A stretch of 64,000 nt of DNA, from positions 4,960,001 through 5,024,000 of the forward strand of contig NZ_OY729424.1 in assembly GCF_963422335.1 (NCBI RefSeq), read 5' to 3'. Within the stretch, counting starts at the first letter, position 1. Every line of letters begins with the position of its first letter. Positions 38,772 through 47,752 of this stretch are shown here, piece after piece. The notes beneath the pieces are model-generated. The model did not search any database, was not told where the DNA came from, and saw nothing but the letters and a program-made list of their open reading frames with translations. The position numbers and the translations under genes were made by a program. This DNA is from an uncultured Roseateles sp. (GTDB taxonomy: Bacteria; Pseudomonadota; Gammaproteobacteria; Burkholderiales; Burkholderiaceae_C).

Positions 38772-39200
38772 TCAGTCGACGGCCAGCAGGACCTTGACCG
38801 AGGCGTCCACCGCGCTTTTCTCGATGTAGCCCACCGCATCCGGATTCGCGGCCACCAGCTTCTTCACTTCGGCGCTGTTGGCCACCTCCTTGGGCGGCGT
38901 GGCCTTGCCGGAGAACACCAGGCGCGACCAGGCGGCCTTGACCTGGGCGGCCGATTTGCCCGCCACCTTGGTGTAGAACTGGTCGCGTATCGCGGCCGAT
39001 TCCACCTGGTCGATCAGCACCGCATTGCCGGCACCCGGCAGCTGCGCCGACTTGCCCAGGAACAGACCTGCGGCCTGATCGGCAGTCAGCGCGGTTGCCG
39101 CGCTCTTGGCCCCGGCCACCACCACCACCTGCGCATGCACGGCCTGCACACCGCACAGCGCGGCACCAGCAACAACGAGAGAGGAAATGAGTTTTTTCAT
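38772..39200 (-). CDS. Small PstS-like periplasmic phosphate-binding-type protein
   Basis: A 142-residue exported protein with signal peptide (SLVVAGAALCGVQAVHA) and one PBP-like lobe (ALTADQAAGLFLGKSAQLPG, ...RDQFYTKVAGKSAAQVKAAW, AVGYIEKSA). This is half the length of normal PstS, as in short phosphate-ABC-type binding proteins that are not linked to a transporter. GGAGC precedes the ATG. It sits between a porin gene and a chemoreceptor gene. Confidence 0.8.
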   Translation of the reverse strand: MKKLISSLVVAGAALCGVQAVHAQVVVVAGAKSAATALTADQAAGLFLGKSAQLPGAGNAVLIDQVESAAIRDQFYTKVAGKSAAQVKAAWSRLVFSGKATPPKEVANSAEVKKLVAANPDAVGYIEKSAVDASVKVLLAVD

Positions 39201-39215
39201 GATGTTGCTCCGGCT

Positions 39216-40436
39216 TCAGAACACGAAGTCAACAACGACGCTGTAGACATTCACCGACGTGCCGCCCAGGCCCGGCAGCGCAGCGTTGAACAGGCCGGCG
39301 CCTCCCGCATCGACCTTGATGCGGTCGTATTGGCCCTTGATGGCCACGTTCTTGTAGGCATCCCAGCGCACGCCCACGGCCGTGGTCTTCTGACCGACCG
39401 AGCGCAGCAGGCCATTCAGGCCGGCGGCCAGCGGAGCCAGCTGCGGCAGCGGCGGAATCGCCGTGGACGACTTGGGGCTGTCCTGCTTGATCTCGGACAC
39501 GGTGACATAGGGGGTGAACTTGTCCACCCGGTAACCCACCGTGGTGTACCAGCCCGTGGTGTCGGCGATGTAGCTGTCGGTGCGGCGCTTGGTGAACTCG
39601 GCGTTGGCGACGATGTTGTTCCAGTCCAGAGCGACTCCAAGGCCGGTGAAGCTGGCGTCCTTGCCATTGACGTCGATGTCATTGGCCAGCGTGATCAAGC
39701 CGCCCAGGCCGGGGCTCTGGCCCACCTGCTTGAGCCCGCCGACCAGCGAGGTCAGGCCGGCACTGCCCAGCACCGTCAGCTTGGTTTTCAGATGGCCCAC
39801 GCGAACGGTGACCGGACCGATCTCGGCCGAGGCATTGAAGCCCAGCAGATTCTTCAGCTTGACGTCCACGCCGCCGCCGAAGTCCACCGAAGTCTTGCCG
39901 CCAAAGACCTGCGCATTGACGCTGGCCGGGCCGATATCGCCCTGGTACAGCAGGTCGGCGCCATCAAAGGTGCTGAAGTTCACCTGGCCGTACACATCGA
40001 CCGGCGGACGCACCCAGACATTGGTGTAGCCCACGTCGCGGAAATCGCTGACCATGAAGAACGGTGCGCCGATGCGGCCCACCCGGGCGCTGAAGCCGTT
40101 GCCGAACTTGGCCTTGGCAAACAGCCACTGAATAGCCGGGTTCCAGTTGCCCTCGCCATTGACACGCGTCATCAGCTGGCCGGTGGCCGAGAACATCGGA
40201 TTCAGCGTCGCCGTCACCTGCACGGCCAGCTTGGTGTCCACGTCGGTGCTCCATTCGGAGGTCGCGCCACCGGGGCGCACCGAGGCCTGGTAGGCACCCA
40301 TATCGGTGCTGGTCTTGACCGCGCCGATGGTGCCGAAACCCGACACGCTGAAGATGGAGCTGCTGTCCTCGGCCCGGGCGCTGGATGCGAGCGCCATAAG
40401 GCAAGCGGCGGCAATGACGTGAATGCGAGAGTGCAT
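39216..40436 (-). CDS. Outer-membrane porin-like protein
   Basis: A 406-residue exported protein: signal peptide ending ASSARA, alternating hydrophobic beta-strand pattern and a C-terminal phenylalanine (VVVDFVF), all features of outer-membrane beta-barrels. FSVSGFGTIGAVKTS at the mature start resembles porins that begin with a short strand. CAGGAGTCACCT precedes the ATG. It is 15 bp upstream of the PBP-like gene. It could be selective for the ligand of that protein (inference). Confidence 0.82.
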   Translation of the reverse strand: MHSRIHVIAAACLMALASSARAEDSSSIFSVSGFGTIGAVKTSTDMGAYQASVRPGGATSEWSTDVDTKLAVQVTATLNPMFSATGQLMTRVNGEGNWNPAIQWLFAKAKFGNGFSARVGRIGAPFFMVSDFRDVGYTNVWVRPPVDVYGQVNFSTFDGADLLYQGDIGPASVNAQVFGGKTSVDFGGGVDVKLKNLLGFNASAEIGPVTVRVGHLKTKLTVLGSAGLTSLVGGLKQVGQSPGLGGLITLANDIDVNGKDASFTGLGVALDWNNIVANAEFTKRRTDSYIADTTGWYTTVGYRVDKFTPYVTVSEIKQDSPKSSTAIPPLPQLAPLAAGLNGLLRSVGQKTTAVGVRWDAYKNVAIKGQYDRIKVDAGGAGLFNAALPGLGGTSVNVYSVVVDFVF

Positions 40437-40622
40437 AGGTGACTCCTGGTGTTGATGAATTGCATGCCGAGGTCAGGCCTAGCCCCACCCCGACAGCGCT
40501 GTTACCCTCCTCATATCGGTGGTGAAATGACAAAAGTTAACAACTATCTCGGGCCTTAATTGACAAAAACTGCAATCCAGCCGCGACGAACCGAGCCTTC
40601 AGGCCGAGGCTTGACGCAGATC

Positions 40623-40660
40623 AAAAAAAACCCGCCGGCCTGGAAAAACCAGGCGGCGGG
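40623..40660 (-). terminator. Rho-independent terminator of minCDE
   Basis: Read on the minus strand, CCCGCCgCCTGG, a TTTTT loop and CCAGGccGGCGGG form a long GC-rich stem followed by eight T residues. It starts 27 bp after the minE stop. Confidence 0.9.
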
Positions 40661-40686
40661 TTCGCGGCGGGACGGGCGGGCGGTGT

Positions 40687-40950
40687 TTAGCGCGTCACCA
40701 GGTCCGGCAGTTCGATCTTGACTTCCAGCACTTCCAGATTGTCCTGGCGCTCCATATGCACCTTGATGTCGTCCGGATTGATGGAGACGTACTTCGAGAT
40801 CACCGCCACCAGCTCACGCTGAAGCGCCGGCAGGTAGTCGGGGCTGGCGCTGCGGCCGTTGCGCTCATGGGCGAGGATCAGCTGCAACCGCTCCTTGGCG
40901 ACGCTGGCAGTTTTCTTCTTCTCACCGAGCAGGAATGAAAACAGATTCAT
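40687..40950 (-). CDS. minE: Cell division topological specificity factor MinE
   Basis: An 87-residue protein that stimulates the MinD ATPase and drives pole-to-pole oscillation. The N-terminal membrane-binding LFSFLLGEKKKTASVAKERL, the MinD-contact helix RLQLILAHER and the C-terminal dimer domain (VISKYVSINPDDIKVHME) are all present. Usual length. The start lies 3 bp after the minD stop. Last gene of minC-minD-minE. Confidence 0.96.
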   Translation of the reverse strand: MNLFSFLLGEKKKTASVAKERLQLILAHERNGRSASPDYLPALQRELVAVISKYVSINPDDIKVHMERQDNLEVLEVKIELPDLVTR

Positions 40951-40953
40951 CGT

Positions 40954-41769
40954 TCAACGCCCTCCGAAAATGCGCTTGAAGAAGCTGGGCTTGACGGCCT
41001 CGACAAAGCGCATGGGCTTGTCTTCACCGAGAAAGCGGCCGACCACGTCCATATAGGCCTCGGACACTTCCGTGCCCTTCAGGTGGATGGCCGGCAGGCC
41101 CTGGTTGGAGGCCGTCAGCACCGACTCCGACTCCGGGATCACGCCGATCAGCGGCGTGCGCAGGATCTCGTGAATATCCTCCAGCGACAGCATCTGCCCG
41201 CCCTCGACCCGGTTCGGGTTGTAGCGGGTGATCAGCAGATGCTCCTTGACCGGCTCCTTGCCCTCGATGGCACGCTTGGTCTTGGAGTTCAGCATGCCCA
41301 GGATGCGGTCGGAGTCACGCACGCTGGAGACTTCCGGGTTGGTCACCACCAGCGCCTCGTCGGCGAAGTGCATGGCCATCAGCGCGCCGGTCTCGATGCC
41401 GGCCGGCGAGTCGCAGACGATGTAGTCGAATTCCATCGCCTTGAGTTCGTCGAGCACACGTTCCACGCCCTCTTTCGTCAGCGCGTCCTTGTCGCGGGTC
41501 TGCGAGGCGGCCAGCACATAGAGCTTGTCGGCCTGCTTGTCCTTGATCAGAGCCTGGGTCAGGTTGACCTCGCCGTTGATGACATTGATCAGGTCATAGA
41601 CCACGCGGCGTTCGCAACCCATGATCAGGTCCAGATTGCGCAGACCGACGTCGAAGTCGATCACGGCGGTCTTGTAGCCGCGCAGGGCCAGGCCGGAGGC
41701 AAAGCTGGCGCTGGTGGTGGTCTTGCCCACGCCGCCCTTGCCGGAGGTCACCACAACAATTTTCGTCAT
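40954..41769 (-). CDS. minD: Septum site-determining ATPase MinD
   Basis: A 271-residue deviant Walker-A ATPase (VVTSGKGGVGKTTTSA) that recruits MinC to the membrane. DFDVGLRNLDLIMGCERR and VCDSPAGIE are diagnostic. The C-terminal amphipathic membrane-targeting helix is present (KPSFFKRIFGGR). It lies 69 bp after minC and 3 bp before minE. Confidence 0.97.
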   Translation of the reverse strand: MTKIVVVTSGKGGVGKTTTSASFASGLALRGYKTAVIDFDVGLRNLDLIMGCERRVVYDLINVINGEVNLTQALIKDKQADKLYVLAASQTRDKDALTKEGVERVLDELKAMEFDYIVCDSPAGIETGALMAMHFADEALVVTNPEVSSVRDSDRILGMLNSKTKRAIEGKEPVKEHLLITRYNPNRVEGGQMLSLEDIHEILRTPLIGVIPESESVLTASNQGLPAIHLKGTEVSEAYMDVVGRFLGEDKPMRFVEAVKPSFFKRIFGGR

Positions 41770-41838
41770 AGATGAAGGTCTTTCGATTGAATGGGATTGA
41801 AACGCCGCCTGCCTCTATGACAGACCGCGCCTGCGTGA

Positions 41839-42633
41839 TCAGTAATGAAGTGCTTCCATCAGCAACTTTTCGCCGTCCAGCCGTATCTGCGCCGGCTTGC
41901 CCTGCACATCGGGCGCCAGCGGCCCCTCGATGGCTCGGTAGATGCCGGCAATCGACACCAGCTGCGGCTCCATCACCGCGGCAAAAATGCGCGCCTCGGT
42001 ATTGCCCTTGGCCCCGGCAATCGCCTTGCCACGCAGCGGTGCGTAGATGTGGATGCTGCCGTCGGCAATGACCTCGGCACCGTGGCTGACCACTGCCATC
42101 ACCACCAGGTCGGCGCCCTTGGCATAGACCTGCTGGCCCGAACGCAAGGGCTTGTCAACGATGACGGTCTTGGTGGCCGGCGCGGCCACCTGAACCTCGA
42201 CCTCGCGCACCACTTCGACGGGCACTTCGCGTATCACTTCGACCGTCTGCACGCGGGGTTCCTGGCGGGCCGGCGCAGGCCCGGCATCGGGCGCTTCACC
42301 GAGGCCAGCCGCCAGCGCCGCGGCCATCTGCTCGGCAGAGCCACCACGCACAGCCGCCGGCAGCAGCTTGTAGCTCTTGAGCAGTTTGACCAGCGCCTTG
42401 AAGTCGATCTCGCCGGCCGCCGCGACCGGCGACAGGTCGATCAGCACCGGGTCCTGGCTGAAGACATCGGGCGTTTCGCCCAGACGCTGCGCCATGGCCT
42501 GGCTCAGCGCCTTGATATCCGTGGTTTTGAGCAGCAGCGCGAGCAGGGTCAGCGAAGCGCTCTTCAGATCAAACACTGCGGGGGTCGAGGAAGAAGTCGA
42601 CGAGGCGGCCGCAGCTGCAGAAACAAGAGGCAT
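41839..42633 (-). CDS. minC: Septum site-determining protein MinC
   Basis: A 264-residue FtsZ assembly inhibitor. The N-terminal FtsZ-binding domain (FDLKSASLTLLALLLKTTD) is joined by a linker rich in Pro, Glu and Val to the C-terminal beta-helix (PLRSGQQVYAKGADLVVMA, GAEVIADGSIHIYAPLRGKA) that binds MinD. First gene of minCDE. Its promoter would be in the short gap after ybbA or further upstream. Confidence 0.94.
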   Translation of the reverse strand: MPLVSAAAAASSTSSSTPAVFDLKSASLTLLALLLKTTDIKALSQAMAQRLGETPDVFSQDPVLIDLSPVAAAGEIDFKALVKLLKSYKLLPAAVRGGSAEQMAAALAAGLGEAPDAGPAPARQEPRVQTVEVIREVPVEVVREVEVQVAAPATKTVIVDKPLRSGQQVYAKGADLVVMAVVSHGAEVIADGSIHIYAPLRGKAIAGAKGNTEARIFAAVMEPQLVSIAGIYRAIEGPLAPDVQGKPAQIRLDGEKLLMEALHY

Positions 42634-42714
42634 GGAGCGACAGGACTGGAAAGGAGCCCAAGTGTAATGGCTGCTCCTTACGCCCTGCCCTGAGGCTCAC
42701 CCCTAGAAATACCC

Positions 42715-43407
<693 letters not shown>

Positions 43408-43424
43408 GGGAAGGTGGGTAGGCA

Positions 43425-44099
43425 ATGCGGCGACGTAGGCTGGTGAAGCACTGTAGCGTGTTGGGCCTGAGCTTGGCCCTGGGCCTTGTTCAAGCCCCTG
43501 CGTTGGCGGCCGATGCCCAGGCAGCGACAGCAAAAAAACCCGCCGTCAAGCTGATACTCGTGCTGGGTGACAGCCTGTCGGCCGAATACGGCCTGGCCCG
43601 CGGCGAGGGCTGGGTGGCCCTGCTGGAGCAGCGCCTGGCCAGGAACAAGCCGCCGGTGGCTGTGGTCAATGCCAGCATCAGCGGCGACACCACCTCGGGC
43701 GGCCGCTCGCGGCTGCCGGCCCTGCTGCAAAAGCACAGGCCCAGCCATGTGATCGTCGAGCTCGGTGGCAACGACGCCTTGCGCGGCCTGCCGCTGAGCA
43801 TGACGCAGGACAATCTGCAGGCCATCGTCAGCGCCTGCAAGGCGGCCGGCGCCAAGCCCATCGTCGTGGGCATGCAGGTACCGCCCAACTACGGGCGGCA
43901 GTACGGCGAGGAGTTCGCCGGCCTGTTCGCCAAGGTGGCCAAGGCGCAGTCGGCACCGCTGGTGCCGTTTCTGCTGCAGGGCATAGCCGAGCGCAAGGAC
44001 GCCGAGAGCTGGTTCCAGGCCGACCGCATCCACCCGCTGGCCAAGGCCCATCCGCAGATGCTGGACAACGTCTGGGCGGTGCTGAAGGGTCAGCTCTAG
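43425..44099 (+). CDS. tesA: Periplasmic GDSL arylesterase/thioesterase I
   Basis: A 224-residue exported hydrolase of the SGNH family. Signal peptide (VLGLSLALGLVQAPALAA), block I LVLGDSLSAEYGLARGEGW with the catalytic Ser, block II ISGDTTSGGRSRLP, block III ELGGNDALRG and block V DRIHPLAKAH with catalytic Asp/His. TesA cleaves acyl-CoA and ester substrates. It is divergent from ybbA, as in Enterobacteria. Confidence 0.92.
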   Translation: MRRRRLVKHCSVLGLSLALGLVQAPALAADAQAATAKKPAVKLILVLGDSLSAEYGLARGEGWVALLEQRLARNKPPVAVVNASISGDTTSGGRSRLPALLQKHRPSHVIVELGGNDALRGLPLSMTQDNLQAIVSACKAAGAKPIVVGMQVPPNYGRQYGEEFAGLFAKVAKAQSAPLVPFLLQGIAERKDAESWFQADRIHPLAKAHPQMLDNVWAVLKGQL

Positions 44100-44117
44100 C
44101 CAGCCCCTTGTGCAGGC

Positions 44118-46058
44118 CTACTGCGTGCTGATGCGGTCGCGGCGGCCGTCCTTGTCGCGCTTGCCCTGCTCCTCCCGCGGATCGGGCTTGCGCGCCTCGG
44201 GCGGCGCCGGTGCCCGCGGCGGCTCACCGCGCTGCACCGTCGGCGGCGCAGGCATGGCGGCCGGCGGGCTGGGCGGCGCGGCCGGGCGTGCCATCGGCAG
44301 GCCCTGCGGCGCCTCGCGTTGCGGCATCACCGGCGGCGGAGCGGCGCGTTCGCGCTGCTGCATCTGCTCGCGCTGGAACTGCTCACGGCGCTGCTGCTCC
44401 TGCATATTCTGTTCGTCCCGCTGCTGGGCGCGATCCCTCACGCCCATGGGCGGGCCACTGGGCACCGCCGGGATCGGCATGCTCGGAATCACCGCATTCG
44501 GCACGGCGGCGCTCGGACGCTCGCGGGGCGCCTCCCGTGCGGGTTCGCGCATGGGCTCACGGGGCTGCGGCGCCACCAGCGGCACGCCGGACTGGTAGTC
44601 GCGCAGCGCCGACTGACCCGAGGGCACCGTTTGCGGCGCGGGCACGGCCACCACCGGCAGCGACCGGCGAGGCCCGCGATCGTCATCTGCACGAGGAATA
44701 CCCGGGCGCGAACCGTCCCGGGGCCTGTCACGCCCCTCGGGGGCCACGCGCACCGGCAGGCCGGGGTCGCTGTGCACCGGGCCGCGTATCAGCTCCTGCA
44801 CCGTGCCTTGGTCGGCAATGCGGTCGATATGCTGGCCGCGGCCGATCTGGCCGACCGGCGCCACGGTGATGGCGTCGCGCCCATCACGGTTGCCGTAGTA
44901 CTCATGCGGCGGGCGGCGCGGCCCGTCGATGGCGCGGTTGATGACGCCGACATCGGGCACATGATGGATATTGACGTTGCGCACATAGCCGGGGCTGACC
45001 CGGTAGCCGGGCACATAGACCTCACGCGGCCCCAGCGGGAACCAGCCCACCACCGGTGGCCGATGCGGCCCCACATTCACGCCCACGCTGACCTGCGGTC
45101 CACCCACCCAGGCGACCAGGGCCGGCGCGTAGACCGGGCGGCGCACATAGGTGCCTGGCACCCAGCACCAGACACCACGGTACTGGGCCCAGCGGCCGTA
45201 GTGGAAGGGGGCAAAGCCCCAGGGCGCATCGTCCACCCAGGTCCAGCCCCAAGGCGCCACCGAGACCCAGCGGCCCTGGCGGTACGGCGCCCAGCCGACC
45301 GCGACCTGCTGCGGTATCCAGACCGCGCCATAGTCGGGTGACTGTTCCCAGCGGCCGTAGCGGTCCAGTTCCTCGGCGCCGGTCATCTCGGGCGAGACAT
45401 AGCGTTCGGAAACGGAGCGCTCCTCGCGCGTTTCCAGGCGCATCACCCAGTCGGTGAAGGCATCGTTGCCGAGCGCGATCAGGCGGCTGCCGTCGCCCAT
45501 CAGCTCGGCACGCTGGCCGGCGCCCAGGCTCATCGCCTGGCCGCGACCTTCGTAGCGCAACTGGCCTTGCCAGACGTTGGCATAGCTGATGTCGTCGCGG
45601 CGGTCGATGCGGTAGTGGCCGGCACGCTCGGGGCTGAACGTGCCCTCGTTGGTGAGCACCTGGTACTCCAGCGCCGTCTCACGGGTGCGCAGGCGCAGCG
45701 CGATGCTGCCGCTGTGCACCTGCAGGCGCACGCGCTCGTCGTCGAGCTGCAGCACCTCCATCTCGGTCTGGCCGTCGACCAGCAGGCTGGTCGGTCCCAC
45801 GCGCAGCACGGCCCGGGCCTCGCCATCGGTGCTGAGGCGGTCACCGGCGGTCAGCGGGCGGTTGCGCAGCGCGGCAACCCATTCATTGGTTTCGGCATCG
45901 AACAGCCAGACCCGGCCTTCGATCTCGGCGATGCGGCCGACGCGGCCGGGCGGATCCGCAAATGCAGCGCCTGCCGTGAGGCTCAGGCCGAGGAACAGGA
46001 CGGTACTGAATCGGCGCAGACGCTGCGCGATCAGGCCGGTGGGGCGGGGGGATGTCAT
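44118..46058 (-). CDS. DUF6600/FecR-domain protein with Pro-Arg-rich tail
   Basis: A 646-residue exported protein: signal peptide (VLFLGLSLTAGAAFA), a FecR-like ligand-binding region (~35-180), then a region rich in Trp-Tyr-Gly (YGRWEQSPDYGAVWIPQQVA, PYRQGRWVSVAPWGWTWV, YRGVWCWVPGTYV) that is the DUF6600 signature, and ~300 residues of low-complexity Pro, Arg, Gln tail. Function unknown; envelope location inferred. Its length and tail are typical for this group in Burkholderiales. Confidence 0.8.
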   Translation of the reverse strand: MTSPRPTGLIAQRLRRFSTVLFLGLSLTAGAAFADPPGRVGRIAEIEGRVWLFDAETNEWVAALRNRPLTAGDRLSTDGEARAVLRVGPTSLLVDGQTEMEVLQLDDERVRLQVHSGSIALRLRTRETALEYQVLTNEGTFSPERAGHYRIDRRDDISYANVWQGQLRYEGRGQAMSLGAGQRAELMGDGSRLIALGNDAFTDWVMRLETREERSVSERYVSPEMTGAEELDRYGRWEQSPDYGAVWIPQQVAVGWAPYRQGRWVSVAPWGWTWVDDAPWGFAPFHYGRWAQYRGVWCWVPGTYVRRPVYAPALVAWVGGPQVSVGVNVGPHRPPVVGWFPLGPREVYVPGYRVSPGYVRNVNIHHVPDVGVINRAIDGPRRPPHEYYGNRDGRDAITVAPVGQIGRGQHIDRIADQGTVQELIRGPVHSDPGLPVRVAPEGRDRPRDGSRPGIPRADDDRGPRRSLPVVAVPAPQTVPSGQSALRDYQSGVPLVAPQPREPMREPAREAPRERPSAAVPNAVIPSMPIPAVPSGPPMGVRDRAQQRDEQNMQEQQRREQFQREQMQQRERAAPPPVMPQREAPQGLPMARPAAPPSPPAAMPAPPTVQRGEPPRAPAPPEARKPDPREEQGKRDKDGRRDRISTQ

Positions 46059-46155
46059 GGCACGGGCTCCGGAATACCCCGCACTGAAGGCGGGGCGTCA
46101 GCGCTACAACGCGGACCGACACCATCGGGCTGACGGCGCCAACGGCTTGTTACGA

Positions 46156-46692
46156 TCAATCGTCGTCGTTGGGATCCATCTCGGGAAACAAGACGCTGGT
46201 GTAACCGAACTGTTTGAAATCCTTGACGCGCATCGGATACAGCGTGCCGATCAGGTGGTCGCACTCATGCTGGACGACGCGGGCATGGAAACCATCGGCC
46301 TCGCGAGCTACGGCCACGCCGTATTGATCGAAACCGGTGTAGCGGATGCGCGCAAAACGCGGCACCACGCCGCGCAGGCCCGGCACGGACAGGCAGCCCT
46401 CCCAGCCATCGACCATCTCATCGGACAGCGGCGTGATGACCGGGTTGATCAGCACCGTGGGCGGCACCGGCGGCGCCTCCGGATAGCGCACATTGCTCTT
46501 GAAACCGAAGATCACCAGCTGCAGGTCGATGCCGATCTGCGGCGCGGCCAGGCCCGCGCCCTGGGCATGGGCCATGGTCTCGAACATATCGGCAATCAGC
46601 GCATGCAGCTCGGGAGTGTCGAAGGCCTGCACCGGCGGGGCGATGCGCAGCAGGCGGGGGTCGCCCATCTTCAGAATTTCGTGTACGGCCAT
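46156..46692 (-). CDS. def: Peptide deformylase
   Basis: A 178-residue metalloenzyme that removes formyl groups from new N-terminal methionines. Motif 1 GAGLAAPQIG, motif 2 EGCLSVPG with the metal-binding Cys, and motif 3 QHECDHLIG with the two His are all present. Normal length. It is divergent from the MBL gene that starts at 46783 and is followed by the DUF6600 gene 97 bp later. Confidence 0.96.
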   Translation of the reverse strand: MAVHEILKMGDPRLLRIAPPVQAFDTPELHALIADMFETMAHAQGAGLAAPQIGIDLQLVIFGFKSNVRYPEAPPVPPTVLINPVITPLSDEMVDGWEGCLSVPGLRGVVPRFARIRYTGFDQYGVAVAREADGFHARVVQHECDHLIGTLYPMRVKDFKQFGYTSVLFPEMDPNDDD

Positions 46693-46782
46693 GGGGTGCT
46701 CGGTGAGGGAACGGCGGGCGCGGCCAAGCCGCGCGAAGCCCGTAGATTACTATCGACCGAGACAACGCTCCCCGCCCCTCCC

Positions 46783-47730
46783 ATGCCCGACTACCTGCAA
46801 GACCTCGGCGACGGCCTGTACGCCATCGACACCGGCTTTCAGCGACCGCTGTTCGATGCCGCCTACCTGATGGTCGAGAACGGCCGCGCCGCCTTCATTG
46901 ACACCGGCACCAACCATGCGGTGCCGCGGCTGCTCGGTGCGCTCGAATCGGTGGGGCTGGGCCCTGAGCAGGTGGACTGGGTGATACCCACCCATGTCCA
47001 TCTGGACCATGCCGGCGGCGTGGGCCTGCTGATGCAGTCCTTGCCCCAGGCCCGGGTGGCTGTGCACCCCCGTGGTGCGCGCCACATGATAGATCCGACG
47101 GCGCTCTACCTGGGCGCCCTGCAGGTCTATGGCAAGGAAGAGATGCAGCGCTCCTACGGCAAACTCGTCGGTGTGGACGCCGAGCGGGTGCTGAGCACCA
47201 GCGACGGGCTGCAGCTTGAGCTGGCGGGCCGCCCGCTGCTGTTCGCCGACACACCGGGCCACGCCCGCCACCACCACTGCATCTGGGACGAGCGTTCGCG
47301 CAGCTGGTTCACCGGCGACACCTTCGGCCTCAGCTACCGCGAGTTCGACACCGCCCAGGGCCCCTGGATCATCCCGACCAGCACGCCGGTGCAGTTCGAT
47401 CCCGAGGCCCTGCGCACCAGTGTGGAGCGCCTGATACGGCAAGGGCCGCTGCATATGCAGCTGACCCACTATGGCCGCATCAGTGACCTGCCCCGCCTGA
47501 CCGAGCTGCTGCTGGAGCATCTGGACGCGACGGTGGCGATAGGCCTGGCACACCGCGATGCGCAGGACCGCCATGCCAGCATCAAGCAAGACCTGGCCCT
47601 GCTGTACCGCCGCTCGCTGCGCGCGCACGGCTGCCTGCTGGCCGAGGCCTGCATCGACGATCTGCTGGCGATGGATGTGGAGTTGAATGCCCAAGGCCTG
47701 GGCATCTGGCTGGATCGCGACAAAACCTGA
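46783..47730 (+). CDS. MBL-fold metallohydrolase
   Basis: A 315-residue metallo-beta-lactamase-fold enzyme. The zinc motif is THVHLDHAGG near residues 71-80, followed by TPGHARHHHC and FTGDTFG. It belongs to the glyoxalase-II-like/quinolone-type hydrolases, whose substrates vary. The ATG at 46783 is chosen; the frame is open further upstream but runs antisense through def and DUF6600. It is convergent with ntrC (22 bp apart). Confidence 0.83.
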   Translation: MPDYLQDLGDGLYAIDTGFQRPLFDAAYLMVENGRAAFIDTGTNHAVPRLLGALESVGLGPEQVDWVIPTHVHLDHAGGVGLLMQSLPQARVAVHPRGARHMIDPTALYLGALQVYGKEEMQRSYGKLVGVDAERVLSTSDGLQLELAGRPLLFADTPGHARHHHCIWDERSRSWFTGDTFGLSYREFDTAQGPWIIPTSTPVQFDPEALRTSVERLIRQGPLHMQLTHYGRISDLPRLTELLLEHLDATVAIGLAHRDAQDRHASIKQDLALLYRRSLRAHGCLLAEACIDDLLAMDVELNAQGLGIWLDRDKT

Positions 47731-47752
47731 ACGCGACCCGGCCGGCACGCCG

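Noticed and set aside
46077..46095. CCCCGC...GCGGGG hairpin after peptide deformylase as a terminator
   Set aside because: Short stem with a 7-base loop and no T-tract; too weak to call.
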